Shown here one piece after another: positions 1 to 7,004 of a DNA stretch of 64,000 nt; within the stretch, counting starts at the first letter, position 1; each line of letters opens with the position of its first letter. The stretch is from Psychrilyobacter atlanticus DSM 19335 (GTDB taxonomy: Bacteria; Fusobacteriota; Fusobacteriia; Fusobacteriales; Fusobacteriaceae), in NCBI RefSeq assembly GCF_000426625.1, contig NZ_KE384548.1, positions 868,001-932,000 of the forward strand, read 5' to 3'. The notes below the pieces were generated by a model, which was not told the DNA's origin, did no database searches, and worked only from the letters and a program-made list of their open reading frames with translations. The position numbers were made by a program, and so were the translations under genes.

Positions 1-21
1 TCCTATATTTCAAAGTTGTAA

Positions 22-183
22 TTATTCTGTCTTTTCAAAATCTTCCTTCGACGCTCCACATAAAGGACACACCCAGTCTTCGGGTAAATCTTCAAACTTC
101 ACACCTGGTCCTATATCATTATTATCATCCCCAATTTCAGGGTCATAAATATAACCACAAGGTAAGCACATCCATTTTTTCAT
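22..183 (-). CDS. Rubredoxin, 53 aa
   Basis: A complete 53-residue rubredoxin, a small cytoplasmic one-iron electron carrier. The Fe(Cys)4 site is visible as C6-x2-C9-G-Y and C39-P-L-C42-G, with the usual aromatic and acidic surface (Y11, Y13, W37, DDNND, EDLPEDW). The start ATG follows GGAGG at normal spacing. It lies 15 bases downstream of hcp on the same strand and is probably the last gene of that operon. In anaerobes rubredoxin passes electrons from NADH:rubredoxin reductases to O2, superoxide or NO detoxifying enzymes, so here it is a plausible donor to Hcp (inference). A candidate reductase is encoded at 44501-45667. Family identity is certain; partner is inferred. Confidence 0.96.
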   Translation of the reverse strand: MKKWMCLPCGYIYDPEIGDDNNDIGPGVKFEDLPEDWVCPLCGASKEDFEKTE

Positions 184-198
184 ATGATTCCTCCTTTT

Positions 199-1944
199 TT
201 ATAAGAATTTAGCTAAATCACTATCTACATCGCTGATAGTTCCAACGCCAAATTTTTCAACTAAAACATTAGTAACATTTGGTGATAAAAATGCAGGAAG
301 AGTTGGCCCTACATGAACATTTTTTATACCTAGATGTAATAGTGCTAATAATACTAAAACTGCTTTTTGTTCGTACCACCCAATATTAAATACAATAGGA
401 AGGTCATTTATATCATCTAATCCGAAAACTTCTTGTAGTTTCATAGCCACAACTGCTAAAGAATAAGAGTCATTACATTGACCAGCATCTAAGACTCTTG
501 GAATTCCACCAATATCTCCTAAATCTAATTTATTATATCTAAATTTAGCACATCCAGCAGTTAGAATTACAGTATCCTTTGGTAACTTTTCAGCAAACTC
601 AGTATAATATTTTCTATCCTGCATTCTAGCGTCACAACCTCCCATAACGAAGAACTTTTTGATTGCACCAGATTTAACTGCTTCAACTACTTTATCAGCA
701 ACAGCTAGTATTTGGTTGTGAGCAAAACCACCTGTAACAGTACCAGTTTCTATCTCTATAGGGGAGGCACATTTTTTAGCATGTTCTATAATTGCAGAAA
801 AATCTTTTTTTCCATCTTTATCTTTAAGGATATGTTTAGCTCCTGTCAATCCGGCTGAATTAGTAGTGTATATTCTATCAATGTATTCCGATGCTTGCCC
901 TCTAGGAGGGACTATACAGTTACTGGTAAACAAAACTGGACCATTAAATGAAATAAATTCTTTAGTTTGGTGCCACCAAGAACCACCATAGTTTCCAGCT
1001 AGATTATCGTATTTTTTAAATGCAGGATAGGAGTTAGCAGGTAACATTTCAGAGTGAGTATATACATCTACTCCTGTTCCCTTTGTCTGTTCTAACAGCT
1101 GCTCCAAATCTTTTAAATCATGTCCTGATATTAATATACCTGGATTATTTTTTACGCCAATATTTACTTGAGTTGCCTCAGGGTTTCCATATGTACTAGT
1201 ATTTGCACCATCAAGAAGTGCCATAGCTTCTACACCATACTTTCCTGTTTCTAAAGTAAGAGCTACCAATTCATCTACAGATAAAGTATCATTATCTAAT
1301 TCAGCCAATGCTCTAGTCATAAAACTATATATTTTGCAATTTTCTGAACCAAGGTTCATAGCGTGTTCAACATAAGCACTCATCCCTTTTAGACCATAGG
1401 TAATAAGTTCTCTTAATGACCTGATGTCCTCATTCTCAGTTCTCAGTACCCCTACTTTTTCTCCAAATTCAATCATACTTTCTTTAGAAGAAATATTACA
1501 AGCACGGTCTAAGAGTGGGTTATTCTCGTTTGGTGCAGAAATTCCTTTCTCATCAAAATCTATACTATCGTCTTCAGAAGTAATATGGTAAGTACATTGT
1601 AAAAATTGAAGATATTTATCAGGAATAGTTATTCCTAGTTCGTTAACTTTTACTCCTAATTCTTTTTTATAAGCATGACCTTTTCTTATTTCAGCCATAA
1701 TAGCTTCATCATCAAAATTTGAATTAGTTATAGTCGTAAATAAAGCATTAATAACCCATTTATATTTGTCTCCTGATAATTCGGTTTTACCTTCTAATAT
1801 ATTGCAGTATGCCGAAACTCCCTTAGCCATATAGATAAGTAAATCTTGTAATTTAGCAGTTTCCGGAGTCTTTCCACAGACCCCCCTGATAGTACAACCT
1901 TTATTCATTGCTGTTTCCTGGCACTGGTAACAAAACATTGACAT
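199..1944 (-). CDS. hcp: Hybrid-cluster protein (hydroxylamine reductase / NO reductase)
   Basis: A 581-residue hybrid-cluster protein. The N-terminal cluster ligands are C5, C8, C17 and C23 (C-x2-C-x8-C-x5-C), the spacing found in Hcp of strict anaerobes rather than the E. coli type. Hybrid-cluster ligand motifs are present, including [24 protein letters not shown] and GQCNDSYS. Length is normal for the three-helix-bundle class. Hcp reduces hydroxylamine in vitro and acts as an NO reductase/S-nitrosylase in other bacteria, protecting against nitrosative stress in the cytoplasm. GGAGGAG lies 7 bases before the chosen ATG. A 29-residue ferredoxin-like gene lies just upstream and rubredoxin just downstream, which suggests both electron carriers serve it. 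Confidence 0.97.
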   Translation of the reverse strand: MSMFCYQCQETAMNKGCTIRGVCGKTPETAKLQDLLIYMAKGVSAYCNILEGKTELSGDKYKWVINALFTTITNSNFDDEAIMAEIRKGHAYKKELGVKVNELGITIPDKYLQFLQCTYHITSEDDSIDFDEKGISAPNENNPLLDRACNISSKESMIEFGEKVGVLRTENEDIRSLRELITYGLKGMSAYVEHAMNLGSENCKIYSFMTRALAELDNDTLSVDELVALTLETGKYGVEAMALLDGANTSTYGNPEATQVNIGVKNNPGILISGHDLKDLEQLLEQTKGTGVDVYTHSEMLPANSYPAFKKYDNLAGNYGGSWWHQTKEFISFNGPVLFTSNCIVPPRGQASEYIDRIYTTNSAGLTGAKHILKDKDGKKDFSAIIEHAKKCASPIEIETGTVTGGFAHNQILAVADKVVEAVKSGAIKKFFVMGGCDARMQDRKYYTEFAEKLPKDTVILTAGCAKFRYNKLDLGDIGGIPRVLDAGQCNDSYSLAVVAMKLQEVFGLDDINDLPIVFNIGWYEQKAVLVLLALLHLGIKNVHVGPTLPAFLSPNVTNVLVEKFGVGTISDVDSDLAKFL

Positions 1945-1980
1945 ATAACATCTCCTCCTAAATATATTATAATATAAAAA

Positions 1981-2070
1981 TTATTCTGCCGAAACTATAC
2001 ATTCCACAGGACATACTCCTGCACAGGCAGCACAATCTATACATGCATCCTCATTGATTCTATAAGACAT
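1981..2070 (-). CDS. 29-residue single-cluster ferredoxin-like protein
   Basis: A very short ORF that reads as one half of a bacterial 2[4Fe-4S] ferredoxin. It carries C10-x2-C13-x2-C16-x3-C20-P, the complete ligand set for one [4Fe-4S] cluster, plus an extra C24, then stops after five more residues. A GGAGGG site sits 5 bases before the ATG, so translation is likely. It is 36 bases upstream of hcp on the same strand and probably leads the operon. The sequence most resembles the C-terminal half of clostridial ferredoxins, which normally have about 55 residues. It could be a genuine mini-ferredoxin feeding Hcp, a homodimer-forming half ferredoxin, or the surviving end of a deleted gene; the intact start signal favours a real gene. 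Confidence 0.75.
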   Translation of the reverse strand: MSYRINEDACIDCAACAGVCPVECIVSAE

Positions 2071-2144
2071 TTTTCCCTCCTTTTCATTTCATGAATTAGC
2101 ATCAAACATATACCGCTAATTTTAAATTAATCCTTTATTTAAAT

Positions 2145-2179
2145 TGAGAAGCATTTAAATTAGAATCTAATGTTTCTCA
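2145..2179. promoter_or_regulatory. Inverted repeat, candidate operator between hcp operon and DUF1847 gene
   Basis: TGAGAAGCATT at 2145-2155 and AATGTTTCTCA at 2169-2179 form an 11-base inverted repeat with one mismatch and a 13-base spacer, between the divergent hcp operon and the gene at 2287. Its position suits a regulator of one or both genes. No T-tract follows, so it is not a terminator. The binding protein cannot be named from sequence. Confidence 0.4.
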
Positions 2180-2286
2180 TGCAATTTTACATAAGTAAAA
2201 ACCTATCGTTGTGATTAGAAAGTTGTATTTTAAAAAAACACTTAAATTATATATAATTGTTATATAAAAACTTAGGAGGAATAAAT

Positions 2287-2844
2287 ATGGAATGTGCATT
2301 ATGTCAAAATAAAATATGTCTTAAAGGTATAGAGTGTGATAAATTTTATGGAATAAATTCAAAAACAGAAAATATAAAACATTATTTAGAATCTGATTTA
2401 GATACTAGAATTTTAAATACAAGTTCTAAAATATCTAAAAATATTTCAAGAATTGAAGAAGTTTCAAGTTATATTGATTTTATGGGGATAAAAGTTGTAG
2501 GTATAGGATTTTGTAAGGGTCTTCAAAAAGAAGGAGAAATATTACATAATTATCTTACTAATAAGGGTGTAGAGTGCCATTCAGTTATTTGTGGACATGC
2601 TAGTATCGATAATGAAGATTTAAATTTAAGAAAAAAAAATAAAGATGTCTTTGAGGTTAGTTGTAATCCATATGGACAAGCAACTATTATGAATAATTTA
2701 AAAACAGAATTAAATATTGCTCTAGGATTTTGTATTGGTCATGATATTCTATTTTCTAAGTATTCAGAAGTACCTGTAACAACTTTAGTTGTTAAAGATA
2801 GAGTCCACAGACATTGTCCTACAATTGGTTTTATGAGTAAATAA
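2287..2844 (+). CDS. DUF1847 cysteine-rich protein
   Basis: A 185-residue cytoplasmic protein of the DUF1847 family. It opens with a CALCQNKIC cysteine pair region and carries the family landmarks GIGFCKGL (about 75), SVICGH, a CNPYGQA stretch near 140 and GFCIGHDILFSKYS near 157, followed by VVKDRV. Function is unknown; the many conserved cysteines suggest metal or Fe-S binding. The start is ATG 2287, directly after TAGGAGGAATAA, rather than the in-frame ATG 30 bases earlier, which lacks a ribosome binding site. It diverges from the hcp operon and may share its regulation. A strong terminator follows, so it is monocistronic. Confidence 0.85.
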   Translation: MECALCQNKICLKGIECDKFYGINSKTENIKHYLESDLDTRILNTSSKISKNISRIEEVSSYIDFMGIKVVGIGFCKGLQKEGEILHNYLTNKGVECHSVICGHASIDNEDLNLRKKNKDVFEVSCNPYGQATIMNNLKTELNIALGFCIGHDILFSKYSEVPVTTLVVKDRVHRHCPTIGFMSK

Positions 2845-2883
2845 AAAAATAATTATAAATTAAATAAAAGAGGAATAAAACTC

Positions 2884-2930
2884 AATCAAAGCTATACAGA
2901 ATAAATCCTGTATAGCTTTGATTTTTTATT
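2884..2930 (+). terminator. Rho-independent terminator of DUF1847 gene
   Basis: Perfect 16-base arms (2884-2899 and 2908-2923) with an 8-base loop, followed by a T-run, 40 bases after the stop codon. Confidence 0.93.
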
Positions 2931-3004
2931 TCCACTAAGTTTTAAAATTACCATTCATTAATATAACCTCTTCATAAATTTAATTTTTTCAATTTTTTTA
3001 GCAC

Positions 3005-3040
3005 TTTTATAAGTTTTTTAGTGATTTTATAAGTTTTTTA
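3005..3040. repeat. Short tandem direct repeat
   Basis: TTTTATAAGTTTTTTA occurs at 3005-3020 and again at 3025-3040, a 20-base period, about 20 bases upstream of the -10 of the zinc-ribbon gene. Two helical turns between copies would place both on the same DNA face. It could be a regulator site or just an AT-rich promoter UP element. Confidence 0.5.
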
Positions 3041-3060
3041 ATGTATACTCCTATAAGTGA

Positions 3061-3099
3061 TATAATTTAAGACTCGAGGTCTTTAAGATTTTTTAGGGG
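3061..3099 (+). promoter_or_regulatory. Promoter -10 and leader hairpin of zinc-ribbon gene
   Basis: TATAAT at 3061-3066 is a perfect -10. It runs straight into an imperfect hairpin, TTAAGAC with GTCTTTAA around CGAG (about 3067-3087), then ATTTTTTA. The hairpin plus T-run resembles a terminator in the short leader, so attenuation is possible, but the hairpin overlaps the expected transcription start and the call is weak. Confidence 0.4.
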
Positions 3100-3110
3100 G
3101 GTGAGGTCCT

Positions 3111-3251
3111 GTGTACGCAACAGGTGAAAAACCAGGTGAAGGAACTTATATTTGTACTATGTGTTCTCTAGAGATAGTAATAGAGAGTAACAGTGATGAA
3201 TTACCGAGATGTCCAGACTGTAGTGCTACTTTCTACAATGAAGTGATTTAA
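3111..3251 (+). CDS. Small zinc-ribbon protein, 46 aa
   Basis: A 46-residue protein starting at GTG. It has the TGEKPGEGTY N-terminus and paired CxxC motifs (C15-x2-C18 and C34-x2-C37) of the small zinc ribbon-containing protein family, related in fold to rubredoxin. The DELPRCP stretch before the second pair is also typical. It probably binds Zn; a nucleic-acid or protein-binding role is a guess. The GTG is chosen because the conserved start begins there and a GAGG element lies 6 bases upstream. It is alone between its own promoter and terminator. It is too short for standard ORF-length filters but clearly protein coding. Confidence 0.85.
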   Translation: MYATGEKPGEGTYICTMCSLEIVIESNSDELPRCPDCSATFYNEVI

Positions 3252-3277
3252 AAGGGTGGGTTAATCACCCTTTTTTA
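3252..3277 (+). terminator. Terminator of zinc-ribbon gene
   Basis: AAGGGTG (3252-3258) pairs with CACCCTT (3266-3272), followed by TTTT, directly after the stop codon. Confidence 0.88.
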
Positions 3278-3342
3278 TTACTCAAAATTAAATGTTTGAT
3301 AACTATGATATACTTTATCTAATGAGAATTGGAGGTGTTAAC

Positions 3343-3807
3343 TTGAAAGGAAGAATATATTTAGAGCATGATTTTCTCGGTATCATTGAGATCACCGAGG
3401 AAACTGATGGAATAAGCGGTATTCATTTTTTAGATAAAAAAAAGAATGAGGAGATACCCAGCCCTGAAGTGATTAAGTGTAAAAAAGAATTAGAAGAATA
3501 TTTTGAAAAGAAAAGGACTAAATTTACCATAAACATTGATTTTAAAGGCGGTACAGAATTTCAAAGGGCATGCTGGAAAGCTATGTATAAGATCCCCTAT
3601 GGAAAAACTATCTCTTATTCAGAAGAGGCTCAGTCTATCAATAACCCTAAAGCTGTGAGGGCTGTAGGAGGTGCAAATGGAAAGAATCCAATTTCAATCA
3701 TAGTTCCCTGACATAGAGTCATAGGTAAGTCGGGTAAACTTACAGGATTTGCATCTGGTATTTGGAGGAAAGAATACCTCCTAAAATTAGAAAATGAAAA
3801 TGAATAA
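3343..3807 (+). CDS. ogt: Methylated-DNA--protein alkyltransferase with in-frame TGA (candidate selenoprotein)
   Basis: O6-alkylguanine-DNA alkyltransferase, 154 residues if the TGA at 3709-3711 is read as selenocysteine (residue 123). The C-terminal domain is textbook: FQRACWKAMYKIPYGKTISY, then AVRAVGGANGKNP, then I-I-V-P-[TGA]-H-R-V-I-G and, after it, GKLTGFASGIWRKEYLLKLE. The invariant PCHR cysteine is the suicide alkyl acceptor, and TGA sits exactly there. The reading frame continues intact for 31 codons of conserved family sequence to TAA at 3805. A hairpin with a G-rich loop follows the TGA (see SECIS entry). Start TTG 3343 is chosen because GGAGGT lies 6 bases upstream and the protein then begins like other Ogt proteins. 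The alternative is a nonsense mutation at the catalytic codon, but no other decay is visible. Confidence 0.85.
3709..3746 (+). other. Candidate bacterial SECIS element with UGA codon
   Basis: The TGA at 3709-3711 is followed by GTAAGT (3725-3730), a 7-base loop CGGGTAA (3731-3737), and ACTTAC (3738-3743): a perfect 6-base stem. The loop carries GGG near its 5' side and lies about 20 bases after the UGA. Bacterial SECIS elements are hairpins immediately downstream of the UGA, inside the coding region, with a conserved G in the 5' part of the apical loop at this sort of distance. The stem is short, so binding by SelB is inferred from position and loop. Confidence 0.65.
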
Positions 3808-3838
3808 AAAAGCGGTTTGACGTTGCATCCAAACATGC
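3804..3838 (+). repeat. Dispersed hairpin repeat, copy A (imperfect)
   Basis: Begins with the ogt stop codon itself (TAAAAAAGC) and continues with a decayed first arm, then GACGTTGC, ATCCAAACA. Member of the family described at 36630. The first arm is mutated here (GCGGTTT instead of GCAACGT), so the hairpin is weak. Confidence 0.7.
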
Positions 3839-3845
3839 ATATAAA

Positions 3846-3880
3846 AAAGAGGCTTGACCCATTGGATCAGCCTCTTTTCA
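3846..3880. terminator. Bidirectional terminator between ogt and ABC ATPase gene
   Basis: AAAGAGGCT (3846-3854) pairs with AGCCTCTTT (3869-3877), with an A-run before and T-run after, so it can stop transcription from both sides. The gene at 3887 (- strand) ends right beside it. Confidence 0.88.
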
Positions 3881-3886
3881 ATTTAT

Positions 3887-5011
3887 TTATACTAAAGATA
3901 TATTTTCGTCTGTTTCATAGTCAAAAATATGACATTTTTCCATATCAAACCAGAAATTATAATTTTTTCCGTTTCCTGTTTCTTTTACATTTTCAGAAGT
4001 TAATCTAGCAGAATATTGAATTCCATCTATTGTGAAATAAATAAACTCCTCATTTCCCATTTGTTCTACAATAGAGATCTTCCCAGTTATGTATTCTTCC
4101 TTCTCTGGATGAGTTTCATGAGATCCAATATGTTCCGGTCTAATTCCAAACCATACTTTTTTTCCTACAGAATCTTTTACTTTTTCTGCCTTTTCTTTAG
4201 GTAGATGTAAGATTGTTTCTCCTACTTTCACAGCAACTTTACCTCCATCCATCATTAATTCAGATGGAATGATGTTCATAGATGGTGATCCGATAAATCC
4301 TGCAACGAACTTATTCTTTGGTCTGCTATATAAGTTAATAGGAGTATCTACTTGTTTGATTACACCATATTCTAATACACAGATTCTATCTCCCATTGTC
4401 ATCGCTTCTACTTGATCATGGGTAACATATACCATAGTAGCAGGCTGACCAGCATCTTTTAACTCTTGGTGTAATTGAGTGATTCTAACCCTCATAGATA
4501 CCCTTAATTTTGCATCTAAGTTTGATAGTGGTTCGTCAAATAGGAAAACTTCAGGTTTTCTAACAATAGCTCTTCCTACTGCTACCCTTTGTCTCTGTCC
4601 TCCAGACATCTCTTTAGGTTTTCTATCCAGTAGATCAGTTATCTCTAATTTTGTAGCAGCATCTCTTACTCTTTCATCTATCTCAGCTTTAGGTAACTTT
4701 TGTAATTTCAGACCAAATGCCATATTTTCATAACAAGTCATATGTGGATAAAGCGCATAGTTTTGGAATACCATAGCAATTCCTCTATCCTTAGGAGGCA
4801 TTTCATTTACAACTTTATCCCCTATGATTACTTCTCCACCTGTAATATCTTCTAATCCAGCAATCATTCTAAGAGTTGTAGATTTTGCACAACCAGACGG
4901 ACCGACAAATACCATAAATTCTCCATCTTTAATGTCTAAATCTATTCCATGAACTGCCTTAAATCCATTTGGATATGTTTTTTCAACTTTTTTTAATTTT
5001 ACTACTGCCAT
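3887..5011 (-). CDS. Sugar ABC transporter ATP-binding protein (MsmK/UgpC/MalK type)
   Basis: A 374-residue ABC ATPase of the carbohydrate-uptake (CUT1) class. It has Walker [11 protein letters not shown] (about 38-47; alanine replaces the usual glycine before K, a variant also seen in this family), a Q-loop, signature [19 protein letters not shown], Walker [16 protein letters not shown], an H-loop, and the C-terminal TOBE region ending in [12 protein letters not shown]. Family members energise sugar or glycerol-phosphate importers and are often shared by several transporters. No permease or binding protein lies nearby; the only neighbour is the LacI regulator upstream, 30 bases away, probably co-transcribed. 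This fits a shared MsmK-type ATPase serving distant permeases. Substrate cannot be told. Confidence 0.92.
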   Translation of the reverse strand: MAVVKLKKVEKTYPNGFKAVHGIDLDIKDGEFMVFVGPSGCAKSTTLRMIAGLEDITGGEVIIGDKVVNEMPPKDRGIAMVFQNYALYPHMTCYENMAFGLKLQKLPKAEIDERVRDAATKLEITDLLDRKPKEMSGGQRQRVAVGRAIVRKPEVFLFDEPLSNLDAKLRVSMRVRITQLHQELKDAGQPATMVYVTHDQVEAMTMGDRICVLEYGVIKQVDTPINLYSRPKNKFVAGFIGSPSMNIIPSELMMDGGKVAVKVGETILHLPKEKAEKVKDSVGKKVWFGIRPEHIGSHETHPEKEEYITGKISIVEQMGNEEFIYFTIDGIQYSARLTSENVKETGNGKNYNFWFDMEKCHIFDYETDENISLV

Positions 5012-5041
5012 TTTTATCCCCCTGTATATATTATTTAATAA

Positions 5042-6037
5042 TTAGTAATTTTTATTTCCTGCACTTTCCCTCAACACTATATTTAAATCTATCGATTGAT
5101 TCCTTAAAAAAGTTTTCCCTTCTATCTCATCAAATATCATCTGTACTGCAACTATTCCTTTAGTAGAAAAATTAAGGTCTACAGAAGACAGAGTAGGAGT
5201 TGTATACTGACATGAATCGTTGTTATCAAACCCTATAATTTTTATATCTTCTGGTATTTTTTTGCCATTTTTTAATAGAGATGATATTATGCCAAATGCC
5301 ATTATATCAGAAGCTATACATAAACCATCTATATCAGTTTGAGATATTGCTTCTCCTAAGGCTAAGCCTCCTTCATAGGTCGGTTGATCTAGGTACAACC
5401 TTTCCTCACCCAGAGAATACTCCATAAGAGCACTTTGGTACCCTAGGTATCTCCTACTATGAATCTCTATATCTTCACTTCCCACAAAGGCTATATTTTC
5501 ACAACTCTTTTTAGCTAATATTTCAGTAGCGTTAAATCCTCCAATAGTATCATCACTATTAATATAATTAACACCATAGAGATTATTCTTGTAGTTATCT
5601 ATAAAAACTATGGGGATCTTTAATTTTTTTAATTCTTTTTCTTTCAAAGTATCTATATCTCCAACGATAATGATTCCCTCTAGATCTCTTTTTAATGACC
5701 ATTCTAAGATATCCAGTTCTTTGAGATTATTCCCAATTACTAAATCATATGATTTTTTTGAAAGTTCAAAGGTTATAGAATTTAGAATTTTTTGATATGA
5801 ATTATTTTTTCGAAAGATATCATTTTCAACAGGAAATAATATTCCAATTAGGTTAGATTTTTTACTAACTAAGGTTCTTGCTGCCTGATTAGGTTTATAA
5901 CCCACTTCTTTCATTAGGTTAAATATCTTTTCTTGAGTTTCTACACTACATTTCCCCTTTCCATTTATAACATTAGAAACTGTAGATACAGAGAACCCAG
6001 ATTTTTTAGCAATATCTTTAATCGTTAACTTTCCCAT
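5042..6037 (-). CDS. LacI-family transcriptional regulator
   Basis: A 331-residue LacI/GalR repressor. The N-terminal helix-turn-helix is clear (TIKDIAKKSGFSVSTVSNVI) with hinge sequence ending VGYKPNQAARTLVSKK, followed by a periplasmic-binding-protein-like effector domain (IIGFDNNDSCQYTTPTLSSVD near 250-270 is the usual core motif). The ATG at 6037 is preferred over the upstream GTG codons because it lies 5 bases after the AGGTGGT site. A perfect 18-base palindrome lies 15 bases upstream of the start and is very likely its own operator. It probably controls itself and the downstream ABC ATPase in response to a sugar. Confidence 0.93.
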   Translation of the reverse strand: MGKLTIKDIAKKSGFSVSTVSNVINGKGKCSVETQEKIFNLMKEVGYKPNQAARTLVSKKSNLIGILFPVENDIFRKNNSYQKILNSITFELSKKSYDLVIGNNLKELDILEWSLKRDLEGIIIVGDIDTLKEKELKKLKIPIVFIDNYKNNLYGVNYINSDDTIGGFNATEILAKKSCENIAFVGSEDIEIHSRRYLGYQSALMEYSLGEERLYLDQPTYEGGLALGEAISQTDIDGLCIASDIMAFGIISSLLKNGKKIPEDIKIIGFDNNDSCQYTTPTLSSVDLNFSTKGIVAVQMIFDEIEGKTFLRNQSIDLNIVLRESAGNKNY

Positions 6038-6051
6038 TTTCACCACCTTTT

Positions 6052-6069
6052 AGGTAAAACGTTTTACCT
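6052..6069. promoter_or_regulatory. LacI-type operator, perfect palindrome
   Basis: AGGTAAAACGTTTTACCT is a perfect 18-base palindrome with the central CG typical of LacI/GalR operators, immediately upstream of the lacI-type gene. Autoregulation is the simplest reading; it may also influence the divergent satP promoter 115 bases away. Confidence 0.85.
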
Positions 6070-6183
6070 GAGTTTAGTATACTATACTTTTTACGAAAAT
6101 CAAACTTTTTTTACAACAACAGCTCTTTTTTTCTCGTTTTGGACCATTTAAATATAAAAACCATACACAGGTACTAAAAAAAC

Positions 6184-6212
6184 TTGCACTAACTCAAAAA
6201 AAATGATACTAT
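6184..6212 (+). promoter_or_regulatory. Sigma-70 promoter of first satP gene
   Basis: TTGCAC at 6184-6189, 17-base spacer, TACTAT at 6207-6212, about 40 bases before the start codon. Good match in sequence and spacing. Confidence 0.75.
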
Positions 6213-6250
6213 ACCCTGTAAAATCATTATATTTAGGAGGAAAAATTACA

Positions 6251-6811
6251 ATGGAAAGATCAATTAAAGATACGACTGCCAATCCAGCACCTTTAGGGCT
6301 TTTAGGATTTGGAACAACAACTTTATTATTAAATTTACACAATGCAGGTTTATTTGGACTAAATGACATGATCTTAATGATGGGACTTTTTTACGGAGGA
6401 TTTGCACAAATAATTGCAGGTATCCAAGAAAATAAAAAAGGTAACACATTCGGAGCTACAGCATTTACTTCTTATGGAGCTTTCTGGTGGACATTAGTTG
6501 GAATTTGGGTATTAAACAAAGCTGAATACTTAGCTGCTGACAGTGTAGCTCTTGGTTCTTATATGTTTGTATGGGGTCTTGTTACATTTATCTTCTTCAT
6601 CGGTACATTAAATGGAGCTACTATAGGGAAAATAGTTTTCGGTACATTAACTATTTTATTTATATTATTAGGATTCCACTTTGTACTTGAAAGTGCATTA
6701 TTCGGTAAATTAGCTGGATTCGTAGGAATCATATGTGGTTCTTCAGCAATCTATGAAGCAGCAGGATTAATTTTAAACGAAAAATACGGTAAACAAATAT
6801 TACCACTATAA
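6251..6811 (+). CDS. Acetate/succinate transporter, GPR1/FUN34/YaaH (SatP) family, copy 1
   Basis: A 186-residue inner-membrane carrier of the acetate uptake transporter family. The signature NPAPLGLLGFG follows a short cytoplasmic N-terminus, and about six hydrophobic segments follow (for example LILMMGLFYGGFAQIIAGI and MFVWGLVTFIFFIGTLNG), as in E. coli SatP. Family members move acetate and succinate with protons. Start ATG 6251 is chosen over an upstream in-frame ATG because TTTAGGAGG lies 10 bases before it and the paralogue begins at the same point. It is followed by a terminator and then a near-identical second copy at 7005, so the two are separately transcribed products of a tandem duplication. 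Confidence 0.94.
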   Translation: MERSIKDTTANPAPLGLLGFGTTTLLLNLHNAGLFGLNDMILMMGLFYGGFAQIIAGIQENKKGNTFGATAFTSYGAFWWTLVGIWVLNKAEYLAADSVALGSYMFVWGLVTFIFFIGTLNGATIGKIVFGTLTILFILLGFHFVLESALFGKLAGFVGIICGSSAIYEAAGLILNEKYGKQILPL

Positions 6812-6813
6812 TT

Positions 6814-6853
6814 AAAAGAGGCTTATCCCAGTCAGGGACAGCCTCTTTTTTTA
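6814..6853 (+). terminator. Terminator of first satP gene
   Basis: AAAAGAGGCT (6814-6823) pairs with AGCCTCTTTT (6840-6849), then more T; an inner TCCC/GGGA pair extends the stem. Confidence 0.92.
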
Positions 6854-6938
6854 TGGTTATTTGAAAGTATGATTTTTTTCTTCTCTCTAATTTAACAATT
6901 CTTAAAGTTTAATAAAGATTTAATCAATCAAATTAAAG

Positions 6939-6967
6939 TTGTTCTAATCCCGAATAAATGGTACAAT
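6939..6967 (+). promoter_or_regulatory. Promoter of second satP gene
   Basis: TTGTTC at 6939-6944, 17-base spacer, TACAAT at 6962-6967. The leader that follows (CCTGTAAAATCATAATAT) is almost the same as that of the first copy, so promoter and leader were duplicated with the gene. Confidence 0.7.
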
Positions 6968-7004
6968 TTCCTGTAAAATCATAATATAGGAGGAACAAAT
7001 CACA

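Noticed and set aside
3630-3836. Minus-strand open frame across the ogt 3' end
   Set aside because: It is a shadow of the conserved ogt coding sequence; no ribosome site and no protein similarity.
4860-4900. Walker A of the ABC ATPase with alanine in place of glycine (GPSGCAKST)
   Set aside because: This variant is known in MsmK/UgpC-type ATPases and all other motifs are intact, so it is not evidence of inactivation.
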